Source of the DNA: Bacteroidales bacterium
GTDB lineage: Bacteria; Bacteroidota; Bacteroidia; Bacteroidales; UBA7960
Assembly: GCA_007132825.1 (NCBI GenBank)
Contig: SLNX01000181.1
Span: forward strand, 1-8,070
Length of the DNA: 8,070 bases
Direction: 5' to 3'
Shown here: piece by piece, positions 1 through 6,500 of the stretch
Position numbering within the stretch: the first letter of the stretch is position 1
Layout: each line of letters begins with the position of its first letter
Position numbers and translations under genes: made by a program
The notes under the pieces: model-generated
Told to the model about the DNA's origin: nothing
Database searches by the model: none
Seen by the model: the letters and a program-made list of their open reading frames with translations, nothing else

Positions 1-2
1 AA

Positions 3-287
3 TACCAATACGGAGGATCTCCATGGGAAAACAGGGATCAGATGAATGCCATTAACCCTTCGCAGTTTGCAGAAAACTTCAGCAGTCCGATGCTGGTCAT
101 ACACGGGGAATTGGATTACCGCGTTCCGGTTGCACACGGATTCCTGGTCTACAACATATACAAGAATATGGGACTGGAAGCCCGACTTGTGTATTACCCG
201 GATGAGAACCACTGGATCCTCACGCCGCAAAACTCCCTTTTCTGGTATGAGGAGTTTTACGGATGGCTGGAACGCTACCTGAAGTGA
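3..287 (+). CDS. S9 family (prolyl oligopeptidase-type) serine peptidase, C-terminal end
   Basis: This is the last 94 codons of a gene that begins before the window; the frame is open from base 3 to the TGA at 285-287. The visible piece is the end of the alpha/beta-hydrolase catalytic domain. It reads SPWENRDQMNAINP, then a strand leading to GELDYRVP, whose Asp (codon 114-116) fits the catalytic acid, then PDENHWI, whose His (codon 210-212) fits the catalytic base; the nucleophilic Ser lies upstream, outside the window. The end FWYEEFYGWLERYLK is typical of dipeptidyl-peptidase or acylaminoacyl-peptidase-like S9 enzymes. Family members cleave short peptides, and in Bacteroidota they are often secreted or periplasmic; the N-terminus that would show this is not present. 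The ATG at 42 is an internal Met and not the gene start. The gene converges on the DoxX-like gene 22 bases downstream and appears unrelated to the polysaccharide genes. Confidence 0.9.
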   Translation, partial: YQYGGSPWENRDQMNAINPSQFAENFSSPMLVIHGELDYRVPVAHGFLVYNIYKNMGLEARLVYYPDENHWILTPQNSLFWYEEFYGWLERYLK

Positions 288-309
288 TCGAATGGAGACT
301 TTATCAGCC

Positions 310-675
310 CTATTTGATTATTCCTGAGTAGTGTGTCTTGTTGCGGTAGATCATGTAAGCATTCAGCAGCACCATCAGCAAGCCCAAAGTAGGCAAACCG
401 ACAATAAACACGTCATACATCAGTATATTGGTACTGACCGGTGCAATCAGCAACCAGGCCAATGGTCGCTGAATGTTCAGTAACAGCATGAGTGCCACCA
501 CAATTTCCAGAACTTTCACCGCAGCCATGTAACCCGTGCTGCCAAGCAGCACCATATAATCCAGCGCATTGCCATCCAAATCAGGCATTGGAATGAAGTT
601 CAGGAAAAAGTTTAGTCCGAATAACAGATAAATGAATGCGAAAAGGTAGGTAATGATTTTATCTAATACAGTCAT
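310..675 (-). CDS. DoxX-like small integral membrane protein
   Basis: The product is a 121-residue, almost entirely hydrophobic protein with four predicted membrane helices at about residues 7-28, 41-66, 70-91 and 93-111, and a short basic C-terminal tail. The pattern 'FGLNFFLNFIPMP' after helix 1, 'TGYM...VLEIVVALMLLLN' in helix 2 and 'PLAWLLIAPVSTNIL' in helix 3 resembles DoxX-like proteins, four-helix proteins of poorly defined and possibly redox-linked function. The ATG at 673-675 is preceded by an A/T-rich leader without a clear Shine-Dalgarno sequence. It lies 80 bases downstream of the 62-residue membrane-protein gene on the same strand and may share its transcript, although an inverted repeat (708-728) sits between them. 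It converges with the peptidase gene. The family call rests on recalled motif likeness; the physiological role is unknown. Confidence 0.75.
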   Translation of the reverse strand: MTVLDKIITYLFAFIYLLFGLNFFLNFIPMPDLDGNALDYMVLLGSTGYMAAVKVLEIVVALMLLLNIQRPLAWLLIAPVSTNILMYDVFIVGLPTLGLLMVLLNAYMIYRNKTHYSGIIK

Positions 676-707
676 TGCTTATTTATTTAAAGGTTCAAAC
701 AAGCAAC

Positions 708-728
708 AACAGAACGGGGTGCTCTGTT
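708..728. repeat. Small inverted repeat between the two minus-strand membrane genes
   Basis: AACAGA (708-713) and TCTGTT (723-728) form a perfect 6-base stem around a 9-base loop. Read on the minus strand it lies between the 62-residue gene and the DoxX-like gene and is followed by a moderately T-rich stretch (GTTGCTTGTTTG), not a clean T-run. It could be a weak terminator or attenuator, or chance. Confidence 0.3.
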
Positions 729-755
729 CAATGAAGACCCGGAATTGCTAAACAG

Positions 756-944
756 TTATCTTTGCCGCACAAGCTTAATAAGCCCGTATACAGCGTAAGC
801 TGCGCCCACAAGTGTACCAAGCCACTGGAGAGCACCGAAGGTCTCACGCTGAGCGATTCCCAGGGGATAGCCATAGATCGAAATAAAAAACAAAGCCAGT
901 CCGCCGACTAAAAACAAAACGCCAAGGGTCTTTTTGCCTCTCAT
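756..944 (-). CDS. Small two-helix membrane protein, unknown function
   Basis: This 62-residue protein belongs to no family I recognise. It starts with a basic stretch (MRGKK), has hydrophobic segments at about residues 7-24 (GVLFLVGGLALFFISIYG core) and 38-57, and ends in basic residues (KLVRQR). By the positive-inside rule this suggests a hairpin with both ends in the cytoplasm. The intervening loop is short and holds residues such as QRETFG. The gene is supported by its coherent membrane topology and by a good Bacteroidota-type -7 element, TATCTTTG on the minus strand at 995-1002, which would give a leader of roughly 40 bases. The ATG (942-944) follows the A-rich stretch AAATAAACGATC, with no clear Shine-Dalgarno sequence. 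It is divergent from the glycosyltransferase gene and may be cotranscribed with the DoxX-like gene. Being short, it could be missed by annotation; I judge it likely real. Confidence 0.65.
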   Translation of the reverse strand: MRGKKTLGVLFLVGGLALFFISIYGYPLGIAQRETFGALQWLGTLVGAAYAVYGLIKLVRQR

Positions 945-955
945 GATCGTTTATT

Positions 956-1010
956 TAGGTGATTGGTAAGAAATGTTTACTTAACTTTATGCAACAAAGA
1001 TAGGTGATTG
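956..1010. repeat. Exact 10-base direct repeat TAGGTGATTG, possible operator pair
   Basis: TAGGTGATTG occurs at 956-965 and again at 1001-1010, 45 bases start to start, within the 108-base divergent region. The second copy overlaps the upstream edge of the candidate minus-strand -7 element; the first lies in the predicted untranslated leader of the 62-residue gene. That placement would suit a regulator binding site, but only two copies are seen and no regulator is encoded nearby. Confidence 0.4.
995..1002 (-). promoter_or_regulatory. Candidate Bacteroidota sigma-factor -7 element for the 62-residue gene
   Basis: On the minus strand the bases read TATCTTTG, an exact match to the TAnnTTTG -7 consensus used by the primary sigma factor of Bacteroidota. 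Transcription would begin around 988 and reach the ATG at 944 after about 43 bases. I see no good TTG-type -33 element about 19 bases upstream, so the promoter may be weak or activator-dependent. Confidence 0.45.
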
Positions 1011-1052
1011 TTTTTATTTTGAGCTGTTTATTCACGAATTTTCGTTTTTGCA

Positions 1053-2189
1053 ATGAAAAAAACAACAGTAGCCATATTGGGCTCAAGGGGCATTCCAAAC
1101 CGTTATGGCGGCTTTGAGGAGCTGGCAGAGCACCTTTCAACCGGTCTGGTTACACTGGGTTATGATGTATGTGTATATAATGTACACAACCATCCTTGTC
1201 CCGATAAAACCTGGAAAGGGGTTCACCGGTTGTTTTGCCATGATCCGGAAAGCATTGTTGGCCCGGCCGGGCAGTTCATCTATGACCTCAATTGCATCAA
1301 TGACAGTCGAAGAAGAGGTTTTGACGTGATCATTCAGCTTGGTTATACCAGCAGTTCAATATGGCACCGGCGATTGCCCCGTCACGCAAAGATCATCACC
1401 AACATGGATGGCCTGGAATGGAAACGGGAGAAATACAGCCGATTGACAAAGCTTTTTCTGAAGTATGCAGAAAAACTGGCAGTTCACAACAGCCATGCAC
1501 TCATTGCAGACAACAATAAAATACAGGATTACTTGCAGGAGACCTATCAGGTTGAATCCGATTACATTCCCTACGGTGCCGATACTGACATTTTCACATC
1601 AAAAAATGAGAAAAAACCCCTCACAATCTTTTGCGCCGTGACAAAAAAGGTCATTCCGCTTAAAAAAGAGCATTTTTTTCTGCTTATTGCCCGTTTACAA
1701 CCTGATAACCACATTGAAGAGATCATTCAGGGCGTATTAATGTCAGAAACACACTTGCCTTTGGTTGTTGTGGGAAATCACAATTCACATTACGGCAAGA
1801 AGCTTGTAAAAAAACATATTTCCAAAAAAATTGTTTTTACCGGTGGAATGTTTCAGGCGGATATACTAAATCAGTTACGTAACCAGTCCCGCATATACTT
1901 CCACGGGCATTCGGCCGGAGGCACCAACCCATCGCTTCTTCAGGCAATGGCAGCATCAGCTCTGATCTGCGCTCACGACAACCCTTTCAACAGAAGTGTG
2001 TTGGGTGCAGATGCTCTCTATTTTACAAAACATGCCGATATCGCATCAATAATTGATGAGAAAACAGACCAAAAGGACAGGGAAAAGATGGTCAAAAACA
2101 ACGTCACCAAAATCATAAAGCAATACAATTGGAGCAGTATAATCAATAATTATGCAGCATTAATAGAAAAAGTGCTTTCCGAACCGTAA
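1053..2189 (+). CDS. DUF1972-type GT4 family glycosyltransferase
   Basis: The 378-residue product is a GT-B fold glycosyltransferase that would transfer a sugar from a nucleotide donor to a lipid-linked oligosaccharide at the inner face of the membrane. The N-terminal domain begins VAILGSRGIPNRYGGFEE (about residues 6-23), the signature of DUF1972 proteins, which include rhamnosyltransferase-like enzymes. It continues with 'IITNMDGLEWKREKYS' and 'SHALIADNNKIQDYL...YIPYGAD', the usual linker into the donor-binding domain. The C-terminal domain has LLIARLQPDNHIE and HGHSAGGTNPSLLQAMA; in the last motif the Glu common in GT4 enzymes is Gln (residue 297). The length is normal for the family and no membrane helix is seen. 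The ATG directly precedes the conserved KKTTVAILGSRG, so the start is secure. It is the first plus-strand gene of the polysaccharide block, 65 bases before the sugar-phosphate transferase. Donor and acceptor cannot be read from sequence. Confidence 0.9.
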   Translation: MKKTTVAILGSRGIPNRYGGFEELAEHLSTGLVTLGYDVCVYNVHNHPCPDKTWKGVHRLFCHDPESIVGPAGQFIYDLNCINDSRRRGFDVIIQLGYTSSSIWHRRLPRHAKIITNMDGLEWKREKYSRLTKLFLKYAEKLAVHNSHALIADNNKIQDYLQETYQVESDYIPYGADTDIFTSKNEKKPLTIFCAVTKKVIPLKKEHFFLLIARLQPDNHIEEIIQGVLMSETHLPLVVVGNHNSHYGKKLVKKHISKKIVFTGGMFQADILNQLRNQSRIYFHGHSAGGTNPSLLQAMAASALICAHDNPFNRSVLGADALYFTKHADIASIIDEKTDQKDREKMVKNNVTKIIKQYNWSSIINNYAALIEKVLSEP

Positions 2190-2254
2190 TAACAAAGTTA
2201 AAGACTCATAGGTTTTGGTTTTTTAATACCTTTACTAAAAAATTATCTCAAATC

Positions 2255-3628
2255 GTGCCAGCCCGATTTTCAAGATTCATACCGGCGATATCTCTGACAG
2301 GGGACTTTATACTCTTGAACATCTTTTTTGTTCTGGGCTTTTGTTTCTCAACTGAGCAGGCCCTTTGTCTTGAACCCATATACCTGCTTTTCTTCATATA
2401 TTTAAATGTCGCATGGTTGATTCTTGTGTTTGTTTTTGGCGCAAATAAGATTAACCGGAACACACAGAAAAAGTCCATCCTTTTTAGCTACATCAGGATT
2501 ATCGTGTTTTATTTCTTTCTGTTTCTGATGTTTTTTCAGTTTACACCTCTTGAATATTATTCCCGTAATTTTATCAGATACCTGTTTCCTTTGTATTTTA
2601 TTTGCCTTTTGGTCTTTAAGTTCGGGTTGTATTATCTTTTTCTTCTTTACAGAAGATGGGGTTTTAATTTCAGAAATGTGGTCATTCTGGGTTATAACGA
2701 TAGCACCGAAAAGCTGGCCGACTACTTCAAGACAAACAAGTGGCACGGATATCGGTTTCTGGGTTTCTTTGATGGAAAAAAGAAAAAAGAGATTATTGGT
2801 GATTACTCAGTTCTTAAAAGCTTTCTGGAATCTAACCACGTACATGAAATATATATTGCAGCACATGCAATCCCCAAATCACAGCTTCAGGACATTACGG
2901 AGACCATTGCTGAGTTCCCGATTAAAACAAGACTCGTACCGGAGCTCGGTACTTTTTCCTATAAAACCACTGAGCTGATTCAATATGGCACAACACCTGT
3001 GATCATGGTTCATCCAGGGCCATTAAGCTATTGGTATAATCAACTGATAAAGCGACTTTTTGACATCGCGCTGTCATTAATCGTGATCGTTTTGCTGCTA
3101 TCCTGGATGATCCCATTCATCTATCTGCTTTCCTTTTTTGGCTCCCGTGGTGAGGTGTTCTTCAAACAGCGCCGAACAGCTATGGATGGCAAAGAGTTCA
3201 CCTGTTTAAAGTTTCGTTCAATGCGCAGGAATGCAGATGCAGACCAGCTACAGGCAGTAAAAAATGATGACAGGGTTACACCGCTTGGCCGGTTTTTGAG
3301 AAAATACAGCCTGGACGAGTTGCCCCAATTTTTCAATGTGCTTGTGGGGCATATGTCGGTTGTGGGTCCTCGGCCACATATGCTTAAACACACGGCGGAA
3401 TATCGAAAGCTTGTGAAACGTTTCATGCTTCGGCACACTGTAAAGCCCGGAATTACCGGGCTGGCACAGGTCAACGGATACCGGGGAGAGATAAAGAACA
3501 CAGCAGATATCAGGAACCGGTTTAAATATGATGTAAGCTACATCGAAAACTGGTCTTTTAATATAGATATTAAAATCATTATTATCACTGTCTGGCTGAT
3601 ACTTCGCGGCAAATTATGGGCCTACTGA
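2255..3628 (+). CDS. Polyprenyl-phosphate sugar-1-phosphate transferase (WcaJ/WbaP-like)
   Basis: This 457-residue membrane enzyme resembles initiating transferases that move a sugar-1-phosphate from a nucleotide sugar to undecaprenyl phosphate, starting repeat-unit assembly. About four N-terminal helices (roughly residues 10-130) are followed by a soluble Rossmann-like (CoA-binding-3 type) domain starting VILGYND (143-149). Next come a hydrophobic segment at about 270-295 and the bacterial sugar transferase domain. That domain shows KFRSM (319-323), SLDELPQ with the Asp354-Glu355 pair expected at the active site, VVGPRP (369-374), KPGITGLAQVNGYRGE, and the C-terminal LRGKLWAY. The start is a GTG: no ATG lies in frame nearby, and the N-terminal ARFSRFIPAISLTGDFILLN matches where such proteins usually begin. 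The final 7 bases overlap the end of the opposing polymerase/ligase gene. Whether it transfers glucose, galactose or another sugar is not evident. Confidence 0.93.
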   Translation: MPARFSRFIPAISLTGDFILLNIFFVLGFCFSTEQALCLEPIYLLFFIYLNVAWLILVFVFGANKINRNTQKKSILFSYIRIIVFYFFLFLMFFQFTPLEYYSRNFIRYLFPLYFICLLVFKFGLYYLFLLYRRWGFNFRNVVILGYNDSTEKLADYFKTNKWHGYRFLGFFDGKKKKEIIGDYSVLKSFLESNHVHEIYIAAHAIPKSQLQDITETIAEFPIKTRLVPELGTFSYKTTELIQYGTTPVIMVHPGPLSYWYNQLIKRLFDIALSLIVIVLLLSWMIPFIYLLSFFGSRGEVFFKQRRTAMDGKEFTCLKFRSMRRNADADQLQAVKNDDRVTPLGRFLRKYSLDELPQFFNVLVGHMSVVGPRPHMLKHTAEYRKLVKRFMLRHTVKPGITGLAQVNGYRGEIKNTADIRNRFKYDVSYIENWSFNIDIKIIIITVWLILRGKLWAY

Positions 3629-5559
3629 TTCCCGTTTTCTTGCTCTAACATTTGCTGAATGATCTCTATATTTCTGACCACCTCCGCATCATCCTCCCAA
3701 TCTGGAATCATCATAAGTGTTTCAAGCGTTTGCTCAGGGTTTTCTGCTTCAAAATAGGCCAGTGCAAGCCTTTTGATGTCTGCAATGATGCCTTCTGAAA
3801 GGGGAAAAATACCGGCAATTTTATTTAGAAGCAAGAAAGCCTCATCCAGCTGACGGGTTTCGATCTGGCTTTTTGCCAGAAGATGCAAAATCCTGATATC
3901 GTTGGGAGCTTGTTGCAGAGCGCGTTCAAATGCTTCGAGCGCACGTTCCTGACTTTGCAATCTTTGGTAAGCAACACCTTCAAGAAAATCGGGAGGGTAT
4001 AAATGTGGCCCCAAACTTCGGAATCTGTTTTGTGCTTGTTCTGCGTGGTATATCATTGACTCATACTGGCCTCTGTTTAAATCTGTCAACGCCTTAGCCA
4101 GGTTCTGTTCCATCCTTATTCCAAGGAAACCAGCGATGGCAGAAAAAGCAAAAACAGGTATCATTAGGAGCAGAAATATCCTTCGTGGCGGTCTAAAAGG
4201 TTTTTTGTTCTTAAATACCTTATTGTGAATGACAATGGTTGAACCCAAAAGTATCGCATGTAACACCATTATGTCTATCCTTTCATAAGGAAAAGAGAAA
4301 AAGGAATCGGCAATGTACCCGATCAGACCAGCCAGTAAAAAGAATGCCAGCACTTTCTGATCTTTGTTTTCATAATTTTTTACAAAAAGAATAACCCTTA
4401 ACAACATCAATATAGCTGCAATGTGTATCGAAAAATAAAACACAAAACCAGGGATCCCCTTTTCTGCAGCTACCCATAGAAAATCATTGTGGGGCTGGCT
4501 CCAGCCCAATGCGCTCAACTCTTCAAAGTTGTGGCCAAAAAACAGGGGAATATGAATCGCCCAGTTGCCCGGACCCACACCTCTGACGGGATTTTCTTTG
4601 ATAATTTCAAGTGTGCCTTTCCAAATATTGATGCGGTGAATATTATGCTGTGAATCAACATCCACAATGGAACGCACACGACCGGAAAATGAAAAATCAT
4701 CTGAGGGGTCTCCGGTAACAAACAGTATGGCAAAAAATGCAACTGTAATTATAGTTGCTGTGAGCACCCATTTCCTAACTTTCACAGACAATCCAACCCC
4801 GGCAGGGCTTGTAAGAAGGAGAAACACTGAAACAAATGTTCCGGCAAACAAACCAACCCAAACAGACCTGGTTCTGAGTATCAGAATCATAATCAGAACA
4901 GCCAGGGTCACAGCAATTGCCATCAGGCGGTATTTGTTTTGAAATTTATATATGGCGAAACCTGAAAACGGCAGCATCAATAACAAAGCACTACTGAAAA
5001 AGTTTTTGTGTGAAAACAACCCTGTGACCGAATAAACCAGGGCACGGCCATCTGCAAGCAAAGCATCCGAAGAAAGGATAACTCTTCCGTAATATTGAAA
5101 CAGTCCAATAATAACAGCCACTGCTGCTGCAACCAGAAACAATAAAGACAGCCTGCCGGACCAGTTTCTGGTGTTTTGCAAAATTGCGGAAGAATAGGCA
5201 ATCGCGGCAAAAAACAACAAATTACGCAAAATGTCAAAATATGTTTCCCTGATATTCAGGGCAAAAAATGCACTAAAGATTGTATACAATACAAACCCGG
5301 CAATTAGTAGAACGATGGGTTCTCTCCAGGTGCTGAATTGCCAGTAAGTTAGCCTCTTTTTGCTAAACAAAAGCGGCGTGCTTCCCAGTAAAACAACGGA
5401 CACAAAAAGCAGCCGTGGCATCAATGTATAATCCATTGCCTGTGAAAGAAAGAAAACAGGCATTATCAAAACCAGTGAAACAAAATACAGATAGAACAGC
5501 AAGGGAACAGCTTGCTTTTCATTTGTCTTTCTGTTTTTTTTCTTATTTCGTGTCGCCAT
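3622..5559 (-). CDS. Wzy/WaaL-like O-antigen polymerase or ligase with C-terminal TPR-like region
   Basis: The product is a polytopic membrane protein of 645 residues from the ATG at 5557-5559. A TTG at 5575-5577 would add six residues, but the ATG gives the plausible MATRNKKKN basic start. About 12-13 membrane helices fill residues 20-480. A long outer loop lies between about 285 and 365, with GVGPGNW and then SQPHNDFLW (His near residue 357), the motif of the Wzy_C/O-antigen ligase superfamily; RTRSVWVG (Arg near 229-231) is a second familiar feature. The remaining 160 residues are soluble and helical, with TPR-like pairs such as 'LEGVAYQRLQSQERALEAFERALQQAPND' (split: LEGVAYQRLQ; ALEAFERALQQAPND) and further repeats to the C-terminus. 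The protein would polymerise repeat units or transfer glycan from undecaprenyl diphosphate to lipid A or protein in the periplasm. Polymerase, lipopolysaccharide ligase and protein glycosyltransferase cannot be told apart here. It is the only minus-strand gene in the polysaccharide block and overlaps its convergent neighbour by 7 bases. Confidence 0.87.
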   Translation of the reverse strand: MATRNKKKNRKTNEKQAVPLLFYLYFVSLVLIMPVFFLSQAMDYTLMPRLLFVSVVLLGSTPLLFSKKRLTYWQFSTWREPIVLLIAGFVLYTIFSAFFALNIRETYFDILRNLLFFAAIAYSSAILQNTRNWSGRLSLLFLVAAAVAVIIGLFQYYGRVILSSDALLADGRALVYSVTGLFSHKNFFSSALLLMLPFSGFAIYKFQNKYRLMAIAVTLAVLIMILILRTRSVWVGLFAGTFVSVFLLLTSPAGVGLSVKVRKWVLTATIITVAFFAILFVTGDPSDDFSFSGRVRSIVDVDSQHNIHRINIWKGTLEIIKENPVRGVGPGNWAIHIPLFFGHNFEELSALGWSQPHNDFLWVAAEKGIPGFVFYFSIHIAAILMLLRVILFVKNYENKDQKVLAFFLLAGLIGYIADSFFSFPYERIDIMVLHAILLGSTIVIHNKVFKNKKPFRPPRRIFLLLMIPVFAFSAIAGFLGIRMEQNLAKALTDLNRGQYESMIYHAEQAQNRFRSLGPHLYPPDFLEGVAYQRLQSQERALEAFERALQQAPNDIRILHLLAKSQIETRQLDEAFLLLNKIAGIFPLSEGIIADIKRLALAYFEAENPEQTLETLMMIPDWEDDAEVVRNIEIIQQMLEQENGNQ

Positions 5560-5595
5560 CAATACATTAACAATCAAAAAAACACCACAATAGCG

Positions 5596-5603
5596 TAAAG
5601 TTA
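5596..5603 (-). promoter_or_regulatory. Weak candidate -7 element for the polymerase/ligase gene
   Basis: On the minus strand the bases read TAACTTTA, seven of eight matches to TAnnTTTG. Transcription would start near 5589, about 30 bases before the ATG at 5559. No convincing -33 element is seen. The site lies in the AT-rich divergent gap 5560-5654 shared with the methyltransferase gene. A similar seven-of-eight match on the plus strand, TAATTTCG at 5625-5632, could serve that gene. Confidence 0.25.
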
Positions 5604-5654
5604 CAAAAAACGTTTAATTATGCTTAATTTCGCAAGAATCAACAAAAAAAGAAA

Positions 5655-6320
5655 TTGCGCACCCTTATCCAAATTTTGGCTGATAACAGGCGTCCGAACT
5701 CTTTGGCAGTTAGGATGCGCCGAAAAAGGTTTTTGCTTTTCGAGAATTTCATTGCAGAGCTAAAAGAACCAATCACAATCCTGGATGTCGGTGGCACCGT
5801 TTTGTTCTGGGATCAAATGCGTTTCACCAATAAGCACAACATCAGGTTGACCCTGTTAAACAAAACCCGTGAAATCACCCACCGGAAAAACTTTGTAACC
5901 ATACAGGGGGATGCAAGAAAAATGGATCGGTTTGCCGATTTATCATTTGATGTGGCATTCTCCAATTCTGTGATCGAACATTTGGAAACCTGGGAAGCTC
6001 AGTTGGCAATGGCCAGAGAAATGCAAAGGGTTGCCAAACGGATTTTTCTGCAAACACCCAATTACTATTTTCCTGTTGAACCTCACTTTCTGTTCCCGTT
6101 TTTTCAGTTTTTCCCATTAGGCTTAAAAACATGGATGCTTCAAAACATTAAACTGGGATGGTACGGTCGTATTCCGGACAAACAGCGAGCGAGAGAGTTA
6201 TGTTCTGAAATCCGGTTGCTTTCACGAAAAGAGCTTAAAATGTTATTTCCTGGTTGCAGGATCATTACAGAACGATTTCTGGGGCTGCCTAAATCATTTA
6301 TTGTTATGTGTTCCGCATAA
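5655..6320 (+). CDS. Class I SAM-dependent methyltransferase
   Basis: The 221-residue product fits a Methyltransf_11-type enzyme that moves a methyl group from S-adenosylmethionine. The SAM-binding motif I is TILDVGGT (about residues 41-48), an acidic residue follows in the 'GDARKMD' segment, and the post-core motif FDVAFSNSVIEHLE spans about 98-111. I set the start at TTG 5655, after the A-rich AAAAAAAGAAA. The preceding residues, 'RRPNSLAVRMRRKRFLLFENF', look like the conserved N-terminal part of related methyltransferases, which would be cut if the ATG at 5715 were used; an unusual start therefore remains likely but unproved. It sits in the polysaccharide block, divergent from the polymerase/ligase gene and upstream of gmd. 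A sugar, a lipid-linked glycan or a quinone-like small molecule could be the substrate; context favours a glycan, but the sequence does not decide. Confidence 0.85.
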   Translation: MRTLIQILADNRRPNSLAVRMRRKRFLLFENFIAELKEPITILDVGGTVLFWDQMRFTNKHNIRLTLLNKTREITHRKNFVTIQGDARKMDRFADLSFDVAFSNSVIEHLETWEAQLAMAREMQRVAKRIFLQTPNYYFPVEPHFLFPFFQFFPLGLKTWMLQNIKLGWYGRIPDKQRARELCSEIRLLSRKELKMLFPGCRIITERFLGLPKSFIVMCSA

Positions 6321-6341
6321 ATTAGCGGTAAACTTTATGCT

Positions 6342-6362
6342 TATTGCTTTGCTTAAGCAATA
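6342..6362. other. AT-rich hairpin downstream of the methyltransferase gene
   Basis: TATTGCTT (6342-6349) can pair with AAGCAATA (6355-6362) around a 5-base loop, giving an 8-base stem. It starts 21 bases after the methyltransferase stop and directly precedes the terminator-like hairpin, and may stabilise the 3' end of the transcript or assist termination. Confidence 0.4.
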
Positions 6363-6365
6363 TTT

Positions 6366-6388
6366 CAGCATTTTGAACGCTGTTTTTT
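6366..6388 (+). terminator. Probable rho-independent terminator after the methyltransferase gene
   Basis: CAGC (6366-6369) pairs with GCTG (6379-6382), with a further TT/AA pairing inside after one mismatch, and is followed at once by six T residues (6383-6388) and more T-rich sequence. The stem is short, so efficiency is uncertain. If real, gmd must have its own promoter between about 6390 and 6540. Confidence 0.5.
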
Positions 6389-6431
6389 CTTATTTTAGCC
6401 ATGTCGCTGCCATCGTAATATGGGAGTGAAA

Positions 6432-6447
6432 GGGCGAAGCTGTGCCC
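6432..6447. other. Short GC hairpin upstream of gmd
   Basis: GGGC (6432-6435) pairs with GCCC (6444-6447), with a G-T wobble pair inside. No T-run follows on the plus strand. It lies ahead of the 7-base repeat blocks and may be chance. Confidence 0.2.
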
Positions 6448-6450
6448 GGA

Positions 6451-6485
6451 CGATTGTGGATTGTCGATTATCAATTGACGATTAT
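6451..6485. repeat. Degenerate tandem repeat, five 7-base units
   Basis: The bases divide exactly into CGATTGT, GGATTGT, CGATTAT, CAATTGA and CGATTAT; ATT is present at positions 3-5 of every unit. The centre contains the palindrome TCAATTGA (6471-6478). The block lies 60-94 bases upstream of the gmd ATG. I recall similar short degenerate intergenic repeats in Bacteroidota genomes, but cannot verify this here. Confidence 0.55.
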
Positions 6486-6500
6486 TAAAGATGGAAGCGG

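Noticed and set aside
42..287. A stand-alone 81-residue gene starting at ATG 42
   Set aside because: The frame is open to the window edge and the upstream residues (YQYGGSPWENRDQ) continue the S9 peptidase domain, so this Met is internal.
955..1140. A 61-residue minus-strand reading frame across the divergent region
   Set aside because: It overlaps the conserved start of the glycosyltransferase, has no recognisable domain and covers the promoter region; it looks like a shadow frame.
2190..2254. A promoter or terminator between the glycosyltransferase and sugar transferase
   Set aside because: TACCTTTA at 2227-2234 is a near match to the -7 consensus but lacks a -33 element, and no convincing hairpin with a T-run was found; cotranscription is as likely.
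3121..3501. A 126-residue minus-strand frame within the sugar transferase gene
   Set aside because: It is antisense to the strongly conserved catalytic domain and its translation lacks domain-like features.
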